Positions 39,512-48,130 of a DNA stretch of 64,000 bases are shown here, in pieces. The notes below the pieces were generated by a model that was given only the letters and a program-made list of their open reading frames with translations, was not told the origin of the DNA and ran no database searches. Source of the stretch: Psychroflexus montanilacus. GTDB lineage: Bacteria; Bacteroidota; Bacteroidia; Flavobacteriales; Flavobacteriaceae. Within the stretch, counting starts at the first letter, position 1. The number at the start of each line of letters is the position of its first letter. The position numbers and the translations under genes are program-made. The stretch covers positions 930,001-994,000 of the forward strand of contig NZ_JAIQZC010000001.1 of assembly GCF_020164535.1 (NCBI RefSeq). The letters run 5' to 3'.

Positions 39512-40441
39512 TTAAAGCTTCAGTAAATGTTTAAGTTCTTCAATTTCAAGATCACTATCATCGTCATCTTGAAAATACATGCAGTCAACACCCGTGTCCT
39601 GAAGTGCTTTCCATTTTGCTTTTTGATCTTCATCAACATAAAAACTGGTTTGACGTATGTAGACTTTGGTAATTTGACCTTTATAAGCATTCACGATTTC
39701 CCTATAAATATCCATGTCTTTTTGAGTATCATCGCCGATTAATACGAAATTCTTTTCAGGTAAATTTAAAATAATTTGGTGTAGAAAATTTAGTTTGTGT
39801 TGCCCCTTATTAGGCTTGAAAAGGGATTTAAATTTAAGGTAAGGGGTTAAAAATAAAGGGCCGACAGGTATTTCATTGTATCTAAAAATTGCTGTAATCA
39901 ATCCAAAAAGATTACTTTCACTTTTCGATAAATATACAATTCTGAATTTGTTTTCGTCAAAGAAATCAAGTAAGGAATTACTAAATAAAACTTTTTTTCG
40001 ACGCTTTGGCCTCCTAAATAGGATAGTAAAAATACGTTTTAAGGCAGACGCTGTGTGCGAATGAATTACAGTGTCGTCAATATCTGAAATCACTTCTATT
40101 GAAGTAGATAAATCCTGAAAATAGTGTGGATGAGTTTGATGAATAAAAAGCTGATTATGCTGTTCATCGTAGATTTTAAAGTCCTCCACATTTTTCAAAG
40201 GGAGGATCTCAAAGAAATAACCCTTCTGACTTGTTACGATGGAATAGTTTTGATCTTGAGTTTCAATCAAGATTTCTTTAAGCTTGTAGGTTTTTTTTCG
40301 ATAAGAACTTAATACATTCCAGGCGTTTGCCAAAATAGACTTAGGTGACTTATCAATATTGGTCCTATTTTTAAGCGCTGTACCTGTTACAAGAACCTTG
40401 TCTTTTAGCTCCAGAGCTGTAAGATGCCATAGAAAAGCCAT
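39512..40441 (-). CDS. App1-type phosphatidate phosphatase domain protein
   Basis: A 309-residue protein with the DUF2183/App1 catalytic domain. The HAD-type motif DIDDT is at residues 120-124, followed by FRIVYLSKSESNLFGLI (substrate region) and FVLIGDDTQKDMDIY (acidic motif). Yeast App1 dephosphorylates phosphatidic acid; bacterial relatives are little studied. No signal peptide is evident. The adjacent lipid kinase would make phosphatidic acid. Confidence 0.85.
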   Translation of the reverse strand: MAFLWHLTALELKDKVLVTGTALKNRTNIDKSPKSILANAWNVLSSYRKKTYKLKEILIETQDQNYSIVTSQKGYFFEILPLKNVEDFKIYDEQHNQLFIHQTHPHYFQDLSTSIEVISDIDDTVIHSHTASALKRIFTILFRRPKRRKKVLFSNSLLDFFDENKFRIVYLSKSESNLFGLITAIFRYNEIPVGPLFLTPYLKFKSLFKPNKGQHKLNFLHQIILNLPEKNFVLIGDDTQKDMDIYREIVNAYKGQITKVYIRQTSFYVDEDQKAKWKALQDTGVDCMYFQDDDDSDLEIEELKHLLKL

Positions 40442-40445
40442 ATTC

Positions 40446-41777
40446 TTAAATTTTGGTTTTTACTTTTAATCTAAAAAGTAAGACAATACCTCCAATAAAG
40501 AATAAAATTAAAAAAAGTATAGCATTTCTAATGCTTCCAGTTACTTGAGCTATAAATCCATATAAAAACATACCTATCACTATCCCGACTTTTTCAGTTA
40601 CTTCATAAAAACTAAAAAACGAAGCAGTATCTTTTTCTTCTTCAGGAATATATTTGGAATATGTAGATCTGGACAAAGACTGAATTGCTCCCATTACCAG
40701 TCCAACAAAAAAGGCTGTGATGTAAAATTGAATAGGTTGGGTGATAAAAAAGGCAAACACGCAAATGCCTATCCAAATGAAGTTGATCCCTATCAATATG
40801 TTGATGTTCCCATATTTCTCAGAAAGTTTGGAGGCTAAATTTGCACCAGCAATAGCAACAAGTTGAATAACAAGAATACTTACGATGAGTCCTGTTGTAG
40901 CTTCACCTTCAGGCCACTGTATTTCACCAACTCCAAAGTAAGTTGCAATTAACATGATAGTTTGAACTGCCATACTATAAACGAAAAAAGCTCTAAGATA
41001 AGGTTCAAAGCCAAATGAAGATTTTATTTTCTGGTAGGTGTTTTTCAATTCTTTAAAGCCATTCCACAGCAAATCTTTGGTTTTTGCATTGCCTTTTCGA
41101 TTACCTTTTGGTAAATAAGAATAGGTATACTGACTAAAAGCTATCCACCAAATGCCAGTTAAAATGAAAGAAATACGTGTTGGCAAAGATTCACTTTCGA
41201 ACCCAAAAAACTCGTAGTATAAAATCAACACAAGGCAAAAAATCAATAAAATTACACTTCCAATGTAACCGAGGGAGAATCCTTTTGCTGAAGCCTTATC
41301 TTGTTGATCTCTGTAAGCAATATCTGGTAGATACGAGTTATAGAACACAATACTTCCCCAAAATCCTATCAAACCAAAGAAATAACAGATAAGTCCAAAC
41401 CATAAATTTTCTATTGAAAACCAGAACAGACCTATACAGGCAGAGGCCCCGAGGTAATTGAAAAACTTCATAAAGTTCTTCTTATTTCCAATATAATCTG
41501 ATATCCCTCCAAGAAGCGGACTCATCAAGGAAATGACTATAAAAGCTAAGCCAGTCACATAACTTATTAATGCATCATTGTTGAAACTAAAGCCTAAAAA
41601 TTGAACCGAATCATCTATAACAAGACCCTTATCATCTTTTAAAAGAGTAATCGCTCCATAATAAATTGGAAATATAGCAGAACTTATTACTAAGGGATAA
41701 ACAGAATTGGCCCAATCATAAAAAGCCCATGCATGAATGAGCTTTTTATGACCTTTTGGAAGTGCTTTTGGCTCCAA
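40446..41777 (-). CDS. MFS transporter, UMF1/Atg22-like
   Basis: A 443-residue membrane protein with about 12 hydrophobic segments. The opening HAWAFYDWANSVYPLVI and the AFFVGLVMGAIQSLSRS segment are hallmarks of the UMF1 (unknown major facilitator) family related to Atg22. The substrate is unknown; amino-acid efflux is suggested by the fungal relative. The start is TTG, 3 nt after the M48 stop, with an in-frame TAA immediately upstream. Confidence 0.87.
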   Translation of the reverse strand: MEPKALPKGHKKLIHAWAFYDWANSVYPLVISSAIFPIYYGAITLLKDDKGLVIDDSVQFLGFSFNNDALISYVTGLAFIVISLMSPLLGGISDYIGNKKNFMKFFNYLGASACIGLFWFSIENLWFGLICYFFGLIGFWGSIVFYNSYLPDIAYRDQQDKASAKGFSLGYIGSVILLIFCLVLILYYEFFGFESESLPTRISFILTGIWWIAFSQYTYSYLPKGNRKGNAKTKDLLWNGFKELKNTYQKIKSSFGFEPYLRAFFVYSMAVQTIMLIATYFGVGEIQWPEGEATTGLIVSILVIQLVAIAGANLASKLSEKYGNINILIGINFIWIGICVFAFFITQPIQFYITAFFVGLVMGAIQSLSRSTYSKYIPEEEKDTASFFSFYEVTEKVGIVIGMFLYGFIAQVTGSIRNAILFLILFFIGGIVLLFRLKVKTKI

Positions 41778-41780
41778 AAT

Positions 41781-42602
41781 TTAATTTTGAAAAGAAGTCA
41801 CTCCAAATTTGGCAGCTTCTTTTTTAGCATCTTCTGCCAAATTTTTTAAATTTTGAATCCTGGAATCATTAGAAGGGTGAGTACTCATAAATTGAGGAGG
41901 ACCTCCTCCACCAGAATTTTCTTTCATACGCATCCATAGCTTAGCTGCCTCATCCGGGTCGTATCCTGCAATAGCCATCAGTTTGATTCCAATTTCGTCA
42001 GCTTCAGTCTCATGTTTTCTACTAAAGGGCAACATAACTCCAACCTGAGAACCTAACCCGTAGGCGGTTGCAAAGATCTGCTGACTTTGCTGATCATCAC
42101 CTAGCGCAATAGTTCCTACTGCACCTACAGCCTGCTGAATTTGACCAGCACTCATACGCTGCTGACCGTGGTTTGCAAGAGCATGCGCTACTTCATGGCC
42201 CATTATAGCAGCAACACCTGCTTCATTTTCAGCTATGGGAAGAATTCCGGTGTAAAACGCAATTTTACCACCAGGCATTGCCCAGGCATTCACCTGTTCA
42301 TCATCTATTAAATTAAATTCCCATTTATAATTGTCGGTATATTCTGGATACCCATTTTCTGCCAACCAGCGTTCTGAGGCATTGGCAACTTTAAGCCCAA
42401 CTCTCTGTATCATTTGAGCCTGCTCACCTTCTTTTATGACTTTACTCTCTTCCAAAACCTGATTGTACTGCTCAAATGACATTGGCAGAATTTGTGAATT
42501 AGGAACTAAAGCAAGTGTACTTTTACCTGTAAAGGGATTCTGCCCACAACCTACGATTATGAACGCTATTAAAAAACTGGTACAAAGTTTGAACTTAGTC
42601 AT
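41781..42602 (-). CDS. M48 family metallopeptidase lipoprotein
   Basis: About 273 residues from the ATG giving MTKFKLC. A lipoprotein signal with IIVGCGQ is followed by an Oma1/BepA-like M48 domain. The zinc motif HEVAH and the downstream HETEADEIGIKLM are intact. An HPSNDSRI tail is typical. The product is periplasmic and probably degrades misfolded outer membrane proteins. It is divergent from the msrB genes and precedes the UMF1 transporter. Confidence 0.92.
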   Translation of the reverse strand: MTKFKLCTSFLIAFIIVGCGQNPFTGKSTLALVPNSQILPMSFEQYNQVLEESKVIKEGEQAQMIQRVGLKVANASERWLAENGYPEYTDNYKWEFNLIDDEQVNAWAMPGGKIAFYTGILPIAENEAGVAAIMGHEVAHALANHGQQRMSAGQIQQAVGAVGTIALGDDQQSQQIFATAYGLGSQVGVMLPFSRKHETEADEIGIKLMAIAGYDPDEAAKLWMRMKENSGGGGPPQFMSTHPSNDSRIQNLKNLAEDAKKEAAKFGVTSFQN

Positions 42603-42669
42603 GATATTAATTTTTATCAAAACTAATCATAAAATTGATTACTGAATGTATTTGATTTGTGAAAATTAG

Positions 42670-42699
42670 TTGGTGACAAATGATTAAGTTTTAATTTTA
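42670..42699 (+). promoter_or_regulatory. Predicted promoter of the msrB operon
   Basis: TTG at 42670-42672, a 19-bp spacer and TAATTTTA at 42692-42699. This is close to the Bacteroidota consensus and 14 nt from the ATG. The architecture is the same as at ribD. Confidence 0.45.
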
Positions 42700-42713
42700 G
42701 AAAAAAATAAGTT

Positions 42714-43196
42714 ATGAAACAGATATCTCTAGCATTAGTTTTAATTTTCCTTGTGTCTTGCAAGTCAGAAGCCCAAAAAGATGAAAAGTCTAAAGAGTAT
42801 AAAGTCCAAAAATCTGAAAGTGAATGGAAAGCAGAACTTTCTGATGAGGAATACAGAATTCTTAGAAAAGCAGGCACAGAAAGTCCATATTCAAGCCCGC
42901 TTAATGATGTAAAGGAACCAGGAGTATTTGTTTGTGCTGCGTGTGGTAACGAATTGTATGAAACCAAACATAAATTTGACAGTGGGACTGGCTGGCCAAG
43001 TTTTGACAGAGCTATAGAAAATAGTTTAGCATTTAGTTCTGACAGGAAATTGGGATACGAGCGCTCAGAATTGCTTTGCGGTGATTGCGGAGGACATCTC
43101 GGTCATATTTTTGATGATGGACCCAAAGAAACTACTGGTAAAAGACACTGCATCAACGGTGTAGCTTTAAAATTTAAACCAAAAGAAAAATCATAG
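42714..43196 (+). CDS. msrB: Peptide-methionine (R)-S-oxide reductase, lipoprotein form
   Basis: A 160-residue MsrB that repairs methionine-R-sulfoxide in proteins. A lipobox cysteine is at residue 16 (IFLVSC). Zinc cysteines occur in CAACG and CGDCGGHLGH, GTGWPSF is present and the catalytic cysteine is Cys146 (RHCINGVAL). The signal places it in the periplasm or outer membrane. It is 1 nt before a second MsrB that lacks a signal. Confidence 0.95.
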   Translation: MKQISLALVLIFLVSCKSEAQKDEKSKEYKVQKSESEWKAELSDEEYRILRKAGTESPYSSPLNDVKEPGVFVCAACGNELYETKHKFDSGTGWPSFDRAIENSLAFSSDRKLGYERSELLCGDCGGHLGHIFDDGPKETTGKRHCINGVALKFKPKEKS

Positions 43197-43197
43197 G

Positions 43198-43596
43198 ATG
43201 TCAGATAAAAAAGAAATGACTGAGCAAGAGTGGAAAGAGCAACTTTCGGAACAAGAATACCATGTGTTGAGAGAAAAAGGGACAGAACCCCCACATTCTG
43301 GAAAATATAATGCACATTTTGAAGAAGGAAAATACCATTGCAATGGCTGTGGTGCGCTACTGTTTGATAGTGAATCCAAATTTGAAAGCAACTGCGGTTG
43401 GCCAAGTTTCGATAGTTCGGTTGAAGGTGCTATAGAGTACAAAAAAGACACTACCTTCGGCATGATTCGCATTGAGATATTATGTTCTAATTGTGGCGGA
43501 CACATTGGTCATATTTTTGATGATGGGCCTACCGAAACTGGAAAGCGGTATTGTGTCAATTCGCTAAGTATTAATTTTGAAAACCAAGACCAATGA
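43198..43596 (+). CDS. msrB: Peptide-methionine (R)-S-oxide reductase, cytosolic form
   Basis: A 132-residue MsrB without a signal peptide. The motifs CNGCG, NCGWPSF, CSNCGGHIGHIFDDGP and RYCVNS (Cys119) are intact. The N-terminal part (EWKEQLSEQEYHVLREKGTE-like) aligns with the preceding gene, so the two are tandem duplicates with different locations. It overlaps the next gene by 4 nt. Confidence 0.95.
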   Translation: MSDKKEMTEQEWKEQLSEQEYHVLREKGTEPPHSGKYNAHFEEGKYHCNGCGALLFDSESKFESNCGWPSFDSSVEGAIEYKKDTTFGMIRIEILCSNCGGHIGHIFDDGPTETGKRYCVNSLSINFENQDQ

Positions 43597-44099
43597 AAAA
43601 AATTAGTTTATTACTAGCTTTTATTTTCCTTACCTTAAGCTGTGAAGGCGACCGAGGTCCGCAAGGCCCTCCAGGGCGTGACGGTGGACTAGAATTTGCA
43701 ACAGTTTATGAAATTGAAAGGGACTTGAGACCACAGGATGGATATACTTTCATTTTTGAATTTCCAGGAGGTGAAATACCTGAAAGTGATATTGTACAAG
43801 TTTTTTTATCTGAAGACAGGATTAATGGTAATGATTTATGGACTCCACTACCTGCAATCTTTTTCTTTGATGATGGATCACAAGTAGTCTATAATTATAA
43901 CCACACAAGTTTTGATGTCGAAGTTTTCTTGACTGATAATAATTTTAATTTAGATACAGTTCCGGATGAATATGTATTCAATAAGAGATTCAGAATAGTT
44001 GTGATTCCTGGTGCTTTTGGCGAAAATAATTCAGAGTTGAATAGCATGGAAGCCATAATGCAAGAAATGCCAAATACAGAAATCATAAAACTAGATTAA
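43593..44099 (+). CDS. Lipoprotein with a short collagen-like motif, unknown function
   Basis: A 168-residue protein beginning with a lipoprotein signal (FLTLSC, cysteine 17). Immediately after it comes a short Gly-X-Y stretch (DRGPQGPPGRDGG). The rest is beta-rich without cysteines or catalytic signature. Lipoproteins with such a linker are common in flavobacteria and of unknown role. It is translationally coupled to the cytosolic MsrB, so a link to oxidative repair is possible but unproven. Confidence 0.75.
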   Translation: MKKISLLLAFIFLTLSCEGDRGPQGPPGRDGGLEFATVYEIERDLRPQDGYTFIFEFPGGEIPESDIVQVFLSEDRINGNDLWTPLPAIFFFDDGSQVVYNYNHTSFDVEVFLTDNNFNLDTVPDEYVFNKRFRIVVIPGAFGENNSELNSMEAIMQEMPNTEIIKLD

Positions 44100-44119
44100 T
44101 ACTAAATCAATTTTTCTTA

Positions 44120-44145
44120 AAAGGCCTTTATATAGGTCTTTTTTT
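44120..44145 (+). terminator. Rho-independent terminator of the msrB operon
   Basis: An 8-bp stem (AAAGGCCT with AGGTCTTT, one G-U pair) with a 6-nt loop, then seven Ts, about 20 bp after the lipoprotein gene. Confidence 0.8.
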
Positions 44146-44197
44146 ATATTGCTAACACAGGAACTAGAGTTAAGTTAATACTCTTCAAATTATTGGT

Positions 44198-44225
44198 TTG
44201 CTTTAGGAATATAATTTTAATTTTA
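44198..44225 (+). promoter_or_regulatory. Predicted promoter of clpP
   Basis: TTG at 44198-44200, a 17-bp spacer and TAATTTTA at 44218-44225. It has the same form as the msrB promoter and lies 20 nt before the ATG. A second TAATTTTA overlaps it upstream. Confidence 0.35.
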
Positions 44226-44245
44226 CATTTCAAAAAAATAATAAC

Positions 44246-44794
44246 ATGAGCGATAAGTCAGGAAAAGTTCAAGATCTTATAGATAAAAAATTTTTAGAGC
44301 AAAGAAAAGTCTTTCTTAATGGACAAGTAGATGGTAAAAGTGCAAAACATATTATAGATAGATTGATGTATCTGGATATGGAAAGCGATGAGGAAATACA
44401 GTTCTACATCAACAGCCCAGGTGGTTACGTTACCGATGGGTTTGCTATTTACGACACCATGAAGTCACTAAAAAGCCCAGTCTCTACCATATGCAGTGGT
44501 CTTGCAGCATCTATGGGTTCAATATTAATGTCTGGTGGTGAAAAAGGAAAACGTTTTATACAGCCACACGCCAAAATCATGATTCACCAGCCTATGGGCG
44601 GAGCTCAGGGACAAGCATCCAATATTGAGATTCAAGCTCAGGAAATTCTCAAAATCAAAGAATTGAGTGCTCAAATTCTAGCAGATAACTGCGGACAAGA
44701 TTTTGACAAAGTGATGAAAGATTTTAAGCGTGATTACTGGATGAATGCACAGGAATCTTTAGATTATGGTATTGTAGACGGTATCTTATCATAA
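44246..44794 (+). CDS. clpP: ATP-dependent Clp protease proteolytic subunit (isolated paralogue)
   Basis: A 182-residue ClpP-fold serine protease. The triad is complete: Ser89 in GLAASMG, His114 in IMIHQP and Asp163 in RDYWM. The SPGGYVTDGFAIYDTM segment is present. It is short at both ends compared with the usual roughly 195-220 residues, and has no tig or clpX neighbours. This suggests the second ClpP often found in Bacteroidota rather than the main one. It is 2 nt before the GNAT gene. Confidence 0.9.
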   Translation: MSDKSGKVQDLIDKKFLEQRKVFLNGQVDGKSAKHIIDRLMYLDMESDEEIQFYINSPGGYVTDGFAIYDTMKSLKSPVSTICSGLAASMGSILMSGGEKGKRFIQPHAKIMIHQPMGGAQGQASNIEIQAQEILKIKELSAQILADNCGQDFDKVMKDFKRDYWMNAQESLDYGIVDGILS

Positions 44795-44796
44795 AG

Positions 44797-45240
44797 ATGC
44801 CTCTTCAGATTACATATATTACCTCAGCTGAGACTATAGATTTGAGGCATCTTGCGTTGAGACAAGGAAGGCCAAAAAGTTCAAGTCATATGGAAGGGGA
44901 TGATTTAAAAAGCACCAAACACATTGGTGCTTTTATAAATTCAGAGTGTGTTGGGATTTTAAGTTTATTTGAAGCTAAAATAGATGACCATCTGGATGAA
45001 TATCAGTATCAATTGAGAGGCATGGCAGTTCATCCAAAATTCCAGGGCCAAGAGATTGGCAAAAAACTAATTGAATTCGCTGAGCATGAGCTCAGGAAAA
45101 TGCAGGTTAACTTACTGTGGTGTAATGCAAGGTCAAGTGCTGCCAATTTCTACGATAAACTTAATTTTGAGATCATTTCAGAAGAATTTCATATTCCAGA
45201 CGTAGGTCCACATTTTGTAATGTGTAAAAAGTTACGCTAA
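44797..45240 (+). CDS. GNAT family N-acetyltransferase
   Basis: A 147-residue GNAT protein. The acetyl-CoA motif lies in QLRGMAVHPKFQGQEIGKKLI and the C-terminal part has AANFYDKLNFEI. The substrate is unknown. It is co-transcribed with clpP and the M15 gene, at 2 nt and 1 nt spacing. Confidence 0.87.
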   Translation: MPLQITYITSAETIDLRHLALRQGRPKSSSHMEGDDLKSTKHIGAFINSECVGILSLFEAKIDDHLDEYQYQLRGMAVHPKFQGQEIGKKLIEFAEHELRKMQVNLLWCNARSSAANFYDKLNFEIISEEFHIPDVGPHFVMCKKLR

Positions 45241-45241
45241 C

Positions 45242-45988
45242 ATGAATCGTAAAGGATTTATCAAAACTGCAGCTTTAGCTGGAATTGCGTCTCAATTTCA
45301 ACTCAGTTCTAGATTTTTTAAGTTTATGTCTACAGGGGATATAAAGATTGAGAATCTATTAGGCATTAGTGAATCGCATTTAAAATCGAAACCAGTTTTA
45401 TTAGAGGAAAAAACTTATGAGGCTTTTTCCTTGATGAGGTCAGCCGCTTTAAAAGACCAGATCGATATCAAAATTGTTTCAGGCTATAGGAGTTTTCAAC
45501 GACAAAAAGAAATTTGGGAAAGAAAGTTTAAGCAATTTTCTAAAACCAAAAATCCAGCTGATGCAATTTCAGAAATTATAACCTACTCCTCTATTCCAGG
45601 GACTTCACGTCATCATTGGGGAACTGATATAGATATTATTGATGCTGCTGCAGAAATGCCGAAAGGAGGTTTACTTCAAGAAAATAACTACCATGGAGAG
45701 GCGCCCTTTTCCAATTTAAAATCCTGGATGGATCGCTACAGCAGTGATTTTGGTTTTGAATTGGTATATACTAAAGACAAAGCTCGAAGTGGGTTCAATT
45801 ATGAACCGTGGCATTATTCATTCGCCCCTGTTTCAAAATCATACCTCAAACTGCAAATGGGGAAAGATTATAAAAAAGCATGGCATACATTAGAATTTGA
45901 AGGCAAATCCGAAATGACTTATGCATTTATAGATTCTTATTTTAAAAATTATGGAATGGGAATTCACACGAGTTTAATGCCTTCTTAA
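45242..45988 (+). CDS. M15 family D-alanyl-D-alanine carboxypeptidase (VanY-like)
   Basis: A 248-residue exported zinc peptidase acting on peptidoglycan stem peptides. The N-terminal signal (RKGFIKTAALAGIAS) carries no clear twin arginine. The motifs SGYRSFQRQKEIW, GTSRHHWGTDIDI (zinc His and Asp) and EPWHYSF (catalytic Glu and zinc His) are all present. Confidence 0.93.
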   Translation: MNRKGFIKTAALAGIASQFQLSSRFFKFMSTGDIKIENLLGISESHLKSKPVLLEEKTYEAFSLMRSAALKDQIDIKIVSGYRSFQRQKEIWERKFKQFSKTKNPADAISEIITYSSIPGTSRHHWGTDIDIIDAAAEMPKGGLLQENNYHGEAPFSNLKSWMDRYSSDFGFELVYTKDKARSGFNYEPWHYSFAPVSKSYLKLQMGKDYKKAWHTLEFEGKSEMTYAFIDSYFKNYGMGIHTSLMPS

Positions 45989-46040
45989 ACTCTACTATGT
46001 ATCTACCAATAATTCTTATTTTAGCAAAAAATTGATATTT

Positions 46041-47561
46041 ATGGGCAAAAAAGTCATATTAACTATACTTGACGGCTGGGGTATTTCTCCATCCAAAGAG
46101 ATTTCTGCTGTAGACAAAGCCAACACTCCATTTATGGATAGTCTTTATAAAAAATATCCAAATGCAACTTTAAGGACAGATGGACTAAATGTTGGATTAC
46201 CTGAAGGACAAATGGGTAATTCTGAAGTTGGTCACATGAACCTTGGAGCAGGAAGAATTGTTTATCAGGATCTGGTAAAAATAAATATGGCTGTTGAAAA
46301 AAATACACTTAAGAATGAACCAGCCTTGGAGCAAGCCTTTGATTATGCTAAGAAAAATAACAAGGCAGTTCATTTTTTGGGTTTGGTAAGCGATGGTGGT
46401 GTGCACTCCCATATCAACCATCTGAAAGGTCTGGCGACAGCTGCTCATGATTATGGTATTACAAAAAAATACGTCCACGCTTTCACTGATGGCCGGGATG
46501 TAGATCCACATTCTGGGAAAGGTTATGTAGAGGACCTGATGCCTCATTTTGAAAAAACTAATACAAAACTTGCCAGCATAATAGGGAGGTATTATGCGAT
46601 GGATAGAGATAAACGCTGGGAAAGAATTGAAAAAGCATATGACCTTATTGTCAAAGGAGAAGCAGAAACTTACACCGAAGATCCTCTTGGAACTTTACAA
46701 AAAAGTTACGATGAAGGAATTTCAGATGAATTTATAAAACCAATTGCACTAACTTCTAATAATGAACCAGTTGGGAAAATCTCAGAAGGAGACGTCGTTA
46801 TATTTTTCAATTTTAGAACTGACCGTGGAAGACAACTAACGCAAGCTTTGAGCCAGGAAGATTTTGATGATTATGATATGAAGTCTATTCCTTTATATTA
46901 TGTCACCATGACCAAATATGACGACACCTTCAAAAACATTAATGTAGTTTACAAAAAAGACAACATCAAAGCAACTCTTGGAGAAGTTTTGGAATTTACC
47001 GGTAAATCACAAATAAGGGCAGCAGAAACAGAAAAATATCCTCATGTAACCTTTTTCTTTTCTGGTGGTCGTGAGGAGCCTTTTAGAGACGAGAAACGGA
47101 TCATGGTGAATTCTCCAAAAGTGGCTACGTACGATCTTCAACCAGAGATGAGTGCATTTGAGCTAAGAGATAAGGTTGTAAAGGAAATTTCTGAAAAAAC
47201 TGGGGATTTCATTTGTTTAAATTTTGCCAATCCAGACATGGTTGGTCACACCGGAGATTTTGATGCCGCTATAAAAGCTTGTGAAACTGTAGACCAATGC
47301 CTAAAAGACGTTGTAACCGAAGCAGAAAAACAAGACTATTCAGTTATTGTGATTGCAGATCACGGTAACAGCGAAACAATGATAAACGAGGATGGATCTC
47401 CAAACACTGCACACACGACTAATCCAGTTCCAATTATTTTAGTTGATAAAGATATTAAATCCATAAAAGATGGAATTTTAGGGGACATTGCCCCTACTAT
47501 TTTAGACTTAATGGACATAGAAAAACCTGAGTTAATGACTCAACATTCATTATTAGCATGA
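46041..47561 (+). CDS. gpmI: 2,3-bisphosphoglycerate-independent phosphoglycerate mutase
   Basis: This Mn-dependent glycolytic enzyme interconverts 3- and 2-phosphoglycerate. It is 506 residues from the ATG giving MGKKVIL; the TTG three codons earlier is not needed. Motifs are ILDGWG (metal Asp11), MGNSEVGH (nucleophile Ser61), GLVSDGGVHSH, FTDGRDVDPHSG, NFANPDMVGHTG and VIADHGNSE. TATTTTAG at 46018-46025 could be its -7 box. Confidence 0.96.
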   Translation: MGKKVILTILDGWGISPSKEISAVDKANTPFMDSLYKKYPNATLRTDGLNVGLPEGQMGNSEVGHMNLGAGRIVYQDLVKINMAVEKNTLKNEPALEQAFDYAKKNNKAVHFLGLVSDGGVHSHINHLKGLATAAHDYGITKKYVHAFTDGRDVDPHSGKGYVEDLMPHFEKTNTKLASIIGRYYAMDRDKRWERIEKAYDLIVKGEAETYTEDPLGTLQKSYDEGISDEFIKPIALTSNNEPVGKISEGDVVIFFNFRTDRGRQLTQALSQEDFDDYDMKSIPLYYVTMTKYDDTFKNINVVYKKDNIKATLGEVLEFTGKSQIRAAETEKYPHVTFFFSGGREEPFRDEKRIMVNSPKVATYDLQPEMSAFELRDKVVKEISEKTGDFICLNFANPDMVGHTGDFDAAIKACETVDQCLKDVVTEAEKQDYSVIVIADHGNSETMINEDGSPNTAHTTNPVPIILVDKDIKSIKDGILGDIAPTILDLMDIEKPELMTQHSLLA

Positions 47562-48121
47562 GAAAAATACTCTCGTTATCTTTTGCATTAGCAATTGCAA
47601 TAGGAACTTCAAGTTACTCAACAAGTAAAGACAATTCTCTTAATAGTGAAATAGGTCAACAAAACCAACTTATTTTAGGTGAATTTAAACTCGAAGATTT
47701 AAAATCTACCAATAATAAACAGTGGTTTGAAAATAGATATAAGAGTTACACACCAAAAGCTGAAGTCGTACAGAAAATTGCATCTGTTGTAAAAAACAAT
47801 CAATTTAAGATCTCCGTTTACATGGGAACTTGGTGTGAAGATAGTCAGAGAGAGTTCCCGGGATTTATCAAAATTTTAGATCAGATCAATTTTGATTATA
47901 AGAATCTTAAGCTTGTGGGGGTTGATGAAGATAAGGTCGTCCCCAACATCTCAGATAAAAAAAGAAAGGAGCTAAACGTGTTCAATGTTCCTACTATAAT
48001 TGTTTATGATAATAGTGGTGAAGAAGTTAATCGATTTGTTGAGTTTCCACAAGAAACTCTAGAAGAAGATTTGCTTAAAATATTTTCTAGACAAGATTAT
48101 AAACATGTCTATGATTTTTAA
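47558..48121 (+). CDS. Thioredoxin-family protein with a single active-site cysteine
   Basis: A 187-residue protein with a signal-like N-terminus (residues of about 5-20) and a thioredoxin fold. YMGTWCEDSQREFPGF occupies the active-site position, so CxxC is reduced to CxxS (Cys-Glu-Asp-Ser). The cis-proline strand FNVPTIIVYD is present. A role as disulfide reductase is unlikely in the classical form; peroxidase, chaperone or peptide-binding roles are possible. It overlaps gpmI by 4 nt. Confidence 0.8.
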   Translation: MRKILSLSFALAIAIGTSSYSTSKDNSLNSEIGQQNQLILGEFKLEDLKSTNNKQWFENRYKSYTPKAEVVQKIASVVKNNQFKISVYMGTWCEDSQREFPGFIKILDQINFDYKNLKLVGVDEDKVVPNISDKKRKELNVFNVPTIIVYDNSGEEVNRFVEFPQETLEEDLLKIFSRQDYKHVYDF

Positions 48122-48130
48122 TTACACTTT

